DNA of 64,000 bases from DASTDH01 sp035601575. Its GTDB lineage: Bacteria > Verrucomicrobiota > Verrucomicrobiia > Chthoniobacterales > JAFAMB01. The DNA is taken from positions 1 to 64,000 of the forward strand of contig DATNNZ010000051.1 in the NCBI GenBank assembly GCA_035601575.1, in the 5' to 3' direction. Position 1 is the stretch's first letter. Every line of letters starts with the position of its first letter. Of the stretch, positions 60,700 through 64,000 are shown piece by piece. The position numbers were made by a program, and so were the translations under genes. Below the pieces are notes generated by a model. The model was not told the origin of the DNA. It made no database searches and saw nothing but the letters and a program-made list of their open reading frames with translations.

Positions 60700-61785
60700 A
60701 TGAAATTTGCGATTGCATGTGGTGGAACCGGTGGTCACCTGTTCCCAGGGTTAGCTATTGCCGAGCTTCTTCGAGGTCGCGGCCATGAGGTGTTGCTACT
60801 TATTTCCGAAAAGCAAATTGACGCAATTGCGGTAAGGGACCGCACTGATTTTGAGATCAAAAAGATTGCGTCGGTCGGTATGCCTTCGATTTGGTCGCCA
60901 CAAATTTTTCCTTTTGCCGTAAAGTTCATCAGCGGCTTTCTCACCTGCTGGAATCTATTCCGGTCCTGGCGTCCATCGGCCATCTTAGGTATGGGCGGAT
61001 TCACCTCGACGGCACCAATCCTGGCCGGACGTTTGCTCAAGACGCCTACGTTCATTCATGAATCGAACGCGATTCCTGGAAAGGCGAATCGGATCAATGC
61101 GAAATTGGCAGATACTGTTCTCTTGGGCTTCGCTGAGTGCCGACAGTACTTTCCCGCGAAGCCTGTCCAGGTGACCGGTACGCCAATTCGTACCAGCCTG
61201 CGAGGTGCAGTCGATCGCGAGACCGCAACGCGAAATCTTCGACTGAAATCTGGACTGCAGACGGTTGCAGTCTTTGGCGGCAGCCAGGGGGCCCATGGTA
61301 TTAACGAAGCCGTAGTGGCTGCCTTGCATCATTTTGCAATGAAGCCGGTGCAATTCGTCCACTTGACCGGGCGGGAGGATCACCAGTTCGTTTACGATCG
61401 ATATCAGAAGGAGGGGATTCCTGCGTTTGTCGCTGCGTTCCACTATCAGATGGAGGATGTGTATGGAGTGGCGGATCTGATCGTTGCTCGCTCGGGAGCC
61501 GCTAGTTTGAGTGAGATCTCGTACTTCGGGTTGCCGGCGATTTTGATGCCATACCCGTTTGCGGCCGATAACCACCAGTCTTTGAATGCAGCGATCTTCA
61601 GTCGGAATAGCGCCGCTGAAGTTCTTGAAGGAGCCGAGGCGAACGGCGAAAAGCTTGGCCATCTGATCGACGAACTGCTTTCGGATCTTAAACGGCGGCG
61701 TTTGATGGCGGAGAGCATGCGATCAATGGCGATTACCGACGCCGCGGAAAAAATTGCTGAGCTTCTGGAGGCACAAGCTGGATGA
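60700..61785 (+). CDS. murG: UDP-GlcNAc:lipid I N-acetylglucosaminyltransferase
   Basis: MurG converts lipid I to lipid II on the cytoplasmic face of the inner membrane. It is a GT-B enzyme of 361 aa. The N-terminal loop GGTGGHLFPGLAIAE, the membrane-contact region around GGFTSTAP, FIHESNAIPGKANR, then FGGSQGAHGINEAV and the donor-binding ARSGAASLSEISYFG...PYPFAADNHQ are present. The stop overlaps the murC-murB start (ATGA). Confidence 0.96.
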   Translation: MKFAIACGGTGGHLFPGLAIAELLRGRGHEVLLLISEKQIDAIAVRDRTDFEIKKIASVGMPSIWSPQIFPFAVKFISGFLTCWNLFRSWRPSAILGMGGFTSTAPILAGRLLKTPTFIHESNAIPGKANRINAKLADTVLLGFAECRQYFPAKPVQVTGTPIRTSLRGAVDRETATRNLRLKSGLQTVAVFGGSQGAHGINEAVVAALHHFAMKPVQFVHLTGREDHQFVYDRYQKEGIPAFVAAFHYQMEDVYGVADLIVARSGAASLSEISYFGLPAILMPYPFAADNHQSLNAAIFSRNSAAEVLEGAEANGEKLGHLIDELLSDLKRRRLMAESMRSMAITDAAEKIAELLEAQAG

Positions 61786-64000
61786 GGACCCGAGAAGAGC
61801 TCCAGCAGCTACTGCTTTCGCCGCCCAGAAAGATCCATCTCATTGGGGTGGCGGGGAGCGGGATGAGTGGAATCGCCGGACTGGTTTTGGCGTTAGGTCA
61901 TGAAGTAAGCGGAAGCGATCGTGTAAGCTCGTTGGAAACGCGTCGCCTGGAAGCGGCCGGTCTCAAATTTCACCTTCCGCAAACCGCTGAGACAGTTCAC
62001 GAAGCAGAACTCGTGATTCACTCTTCTGCGATCCGAGCCGGAAATCCCGCCTATGACGAGGCGACTCGGCTGGATCTGTGGATGGTTAGACGGGCCGAGG
62101 CGTTGGCTGCGATCATGGCAATCCGCGATGGGATAGTGATCGCCGGGATGCACGGAAAAACCACCACTTCAGCAATGGCGGCGCATGTGCTGCGGGTGGG
62201 TGGCCTGCATCCGTCGCATTATGTTGGGGCAGAGATTCCAATCCTCGGTACCAATGCGCATTGGGACCCGAACGGACAATACTTCGTAGCGGAAGGGGAC
62301 GAGAGTGACGGGACGCTTCGGTTTTACCAGCCCAGACACGCGATCATTCTCAACGTCGAACTTGAGCACTTGGATTACTACGCGGATCTCGCCGCGATTG
62401 ATAGCGTGTTTCGCGATTTCATTGCCCAGACTCGTGGGAATATCCTTTACTGTGCGGATGATCCGCACGCTGCACGATTGTGCCGGGATCTTCCCAATTC
62501 GATCAGTTACGGCGAAGATCGGAATTCTGTCTATCGTTTCGATCGGGTAACCGCAACTGATTTCGGTTCACGCTTCGAGATATGGTACCGTGACACTAAA
62601 CTTGGTGAGCTCGATCTGGGGGTACCGGGAAAGCATAATGTTAGTAATGCGCTGGCGGTCGCCTCACTTGCTACCGAGGTTGGCGTCACGTTCCCCAAAA
62701 TAGCGGAAGCGCTAGCTTCATTTCGTGGGGCACGACGACGTTTTGAGGTGAAGCTACAAAATGAAGATTTCTGGGTAGTAGACGATTACGGCCATCATCC
62801 GACAGAAATCCGGGAGACTCTGCGCACCGCTCAAGCAATCGGACGAAAACGAATTGTTGTGATGTTTCAGCCGCATCGCTACTCCCGGACTCGAGCTCTC
62901 CGGAACGAGTTTGGTGCGGCGTTCGATTCCGCAGATCTAGTGTTTGTTACTGATGTTTATGCCGCTAGCGAAGAGCCAATCCCGGGTATTTCCGGAGAGA
63001 CCATCGTGAGTGCGATTCGCGAGCGCGGGAGGCTTCCGGTCCAGTACATTAGTAGGAGGGAGCGATTACATCGGGCGTTGGCCCGTGCGGCTTGCCCCGG
63101 TGATCTCCTATTGAGTCTCGGGGCAGGGGACATTCATGAGGAAGCTTCCAAGCTGGTCCAAGATTTGGAGATCGCGCGCCAACTGCGCGAGGCGATGGGA
63201 GCAGGAGCGGTCACACTGTACGAGCCGATGGCGAACCATACGACTTTGCGGGTGGGCGGACCGGCTCAGTTCTGGGTTGAACCTCAGACGCATGGCGGAT
63301 TGGCAAACGCGCTCGGATTTTGCTCGGCCAATCGCTTGCCCGTGATGATCGTTGGCCGAGGATCCAATCTGCTGGTGCGTGAGGGCGGAATTCCGGGTGT
63401 CGTAATCCATCTCTCGAAAGGGGACTTTTCGGCGGTGAAAATCAACGATTGGGAAATTGAGGCTGGTGCCGGAGTTCGCCTGAAACAACTAGTGGGTGCT
63501 GCCCGGCAAGCCAGGATTGGAGGATTTGAGTGGATGGAAGGGATTCCGGGCAGTGTGGGCGGCAGTCTGCGGATGAATGCTGGAGCGATGGGTGCGGAAA
63601 CGTTTCAGCAGGTCGTGAACGTGCGCGTGGTCAATATGCGAGGGGAGTTCGAAATTCTGACCCCGGAAATGATGCAAGTGCATTACCGAAATGTTCCGAC
63701 TCTGCGAGATCGGTTTGTAGTATCGGCCGTCTTTCGGGGTACGCCGGCCAAGCTTGAAGAAATTGAACAGCGCCTCGATGTCGCCAGCAAAAAAAGACGG
63801 AGTACACAACCAATTGCGGCTAGCGCCGGTTGCATTTTCAAGAACCCAGTTGAATGCCCCGCCGGCAAACTCGTCGAACAGCTCGGACTCAAGAACAAGA
63901 TGATTGGCGCCGCGCGAGTCTCAGAGATCCATGGAAATTTCATCGTGAACACAGGCGAAGCGACGGCTGGAGATGTCATCCGCTTGATCTCGGAAATTCA
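61782..64000 (+). CDS. MurC-MurB fusion protein, partial
   Basis: One open frame of at least 739 codons runs to the window edge without a stop. Residues 1 to about 465 are UDP-MurNAc:L-alanine ligase (MurC): GVAGSGMSGIAGL, AGMHGKTTTSAM, AEGDESDGT, DDYGHHPTEI and FQPHRYSRT. From about residue 480 the frame continues as UDP-N-acetylenolpyruvoylglucosamine reductase (MurB): NHTTLRVGGPA, GRGSNLLVREGG, EGIPGSVGGSLRMNAGAMG and AGCIFKNP. Fusion would couple formation of UDP-MurNAc with addition of the first amino acid. In AGCIFKNP a cysteine occupies the place of the serine that acts as proton donor in well-studied MurB enzymes. The start overlaps the murG stop. Confidence 0.93.
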   Translation, partial: MRTREELQQLLLSPPRKIHLIGVAGSGMSGIAGLVLALGHEVSGSDRVSSLETRRLEAAGLKFHLPQTAETVHEAELVIHSSAIRAGNPAYDEATRLDLWMVRRAEALAAIMAIRDGIVIAGMHGKTTTSAMAAHVLRVGGLHPSHYVGAEIPILGTNAHWDPNGQYFVAEGDESDGTLRFYQPRHAIILNVELEHLDYYADLAAIDSVFRDFIAQTRGNILYCADDPHAARLCRDLPNSISYGEDRNSVYRFDRVTATDFGSRFEIWYRDTKLGELDLGVPGKHNVSNALAVASLATEVGVTFPKIAEALASFRGARRRFEVKLQNEDFWVVDDYGHHPTEIRETLRTAQAIGRKRIVVMFQPHRYSRTRALRNEFGAAFDSADLVFVTDVYAASEEPIPGISGETIVSAIRERGRLPVQYISRRERLHRALARAACPGDLLLSLGAGDIHEEASKLVQDLEIARQLREAMGAGAVTLYEPMANHTTLRVGGPAQFWVEPQTHGGLANALGFCSANRLPVMIVGRGSNLLVREGGIPGVVIHLSKGDFSAVKINDWEIEAGAGVRLKQLVGAARQARIGGFEWMEGIPGSVGGSLRMNAGAMGAETFQQVVNVRVVNMRGEFEILTPEMMQVHYRNVPTLRDRFVVSAVFRGTPAKLEEIEQRLDVASKKRRSTQPIAASAGCIFKNPVECPAGKLVEQLGLKNKMIGAARVSEIHGNFIVNTGEATAGDVIRLISEI

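Noticed and set aside
1..64000. CRISPR arrays, rRNA or tRNA genes
   Set aside because: No regularly spaced repeat array, no rRNA stretch and no cloverleaf with a T-loop was recognised when reading the gaps; a tRNA scan would be decisive.

Overview
The window reads as chromosomal DNA of a Gram-negative bacterium of the Planctomycetes-Verrucomicrobia-Chlamydiae group, most likely Verrucomicrobiota. This placement is inferred from gene content, not from a marker search. The evidence is a long-form IspG, a division and cell-wall (dcw) cluster with a LysM gene between murD and ftsW and a MurC-MurB fusion, a palindrome of the form TGTTC-N4-GAACA in front of a radical SAM gene (the form I recall for the verrucomicrobial LexA box), and a large TonB-dependent receptor that implies an outer membrane. 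I saw no rRNA, tRNA or CRISPR array.

Layout. 1-1465: an IS110-family insertion sequence behind ispG. 1466-6914 (minus): cdsA-dxr-rseP-ispG, a compact operon for phospholipid and isoprenoid precursors with a site-2 protease. 6919-7098: a perfect 45-bp inverted repeat. 7073-12685 (minus): dynamin-like GTPase, polysaccharide deacetylase, MTA phosphorylase, thioredoxin-like protein and a DMT transporter. 12775-15801: radical SAM protein with a LexA-like box, DUF1460 protein, YqeY. 15879-26095 (plus): ispD, M16 peptidase, tig-clpP-clpX, small lipoprotein, CtpA-like protease, tsaD, 5'-3' exonuclease and a TPR protein.

26263-35470 is an accessory island. It holds a VirD4/TraD-like coupling ATPase, a beta-propeller protein with a TonB receptor, a 5' remnant of a second coupling-protein gene, a Rep_3-type replication initiator flanked by two paralogous proteins of unknown family, and hairpin repeats. 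35541-40809 returns to core genes (CPBP protease, comF, accD, folC; bioA). 40892-46096 mixes core and accessory genes: a TPR protein divergent from a ParA-like ATPase with an unknown partner, hpt-moaD, a truncated FAD oxidoreductase, a DUF2293 protein and yajQ. 46337-49221 (minus) carries a glycosyltransferase 9, a phosphoesterase, acylphosphatase, a lone nuoA and a small unknown protein.

49679-64000 is the dcw cluster: MraZ-type operator, mraZ, rsmH, ftsL-like, ftsI, murE, murF, mraY, murD, LysM protein, ftsW, murG and a murC-murB fusion running off the window. Most neighbours overlap by a few bases, so it is probably one long transcript. It makes peptidoglycan precursors from UDP-MurNAc through lipid II and supplies the septal synthase. 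MurE carries the DNPR motif typical of meso-diaminopimelate-adding enzymes.

The most unusual parts are the plasmid-like genes (Rep, coupling protein, ParA) dispersed between core genes, the new protein family flanking rep, and several families of dispersed repeats.
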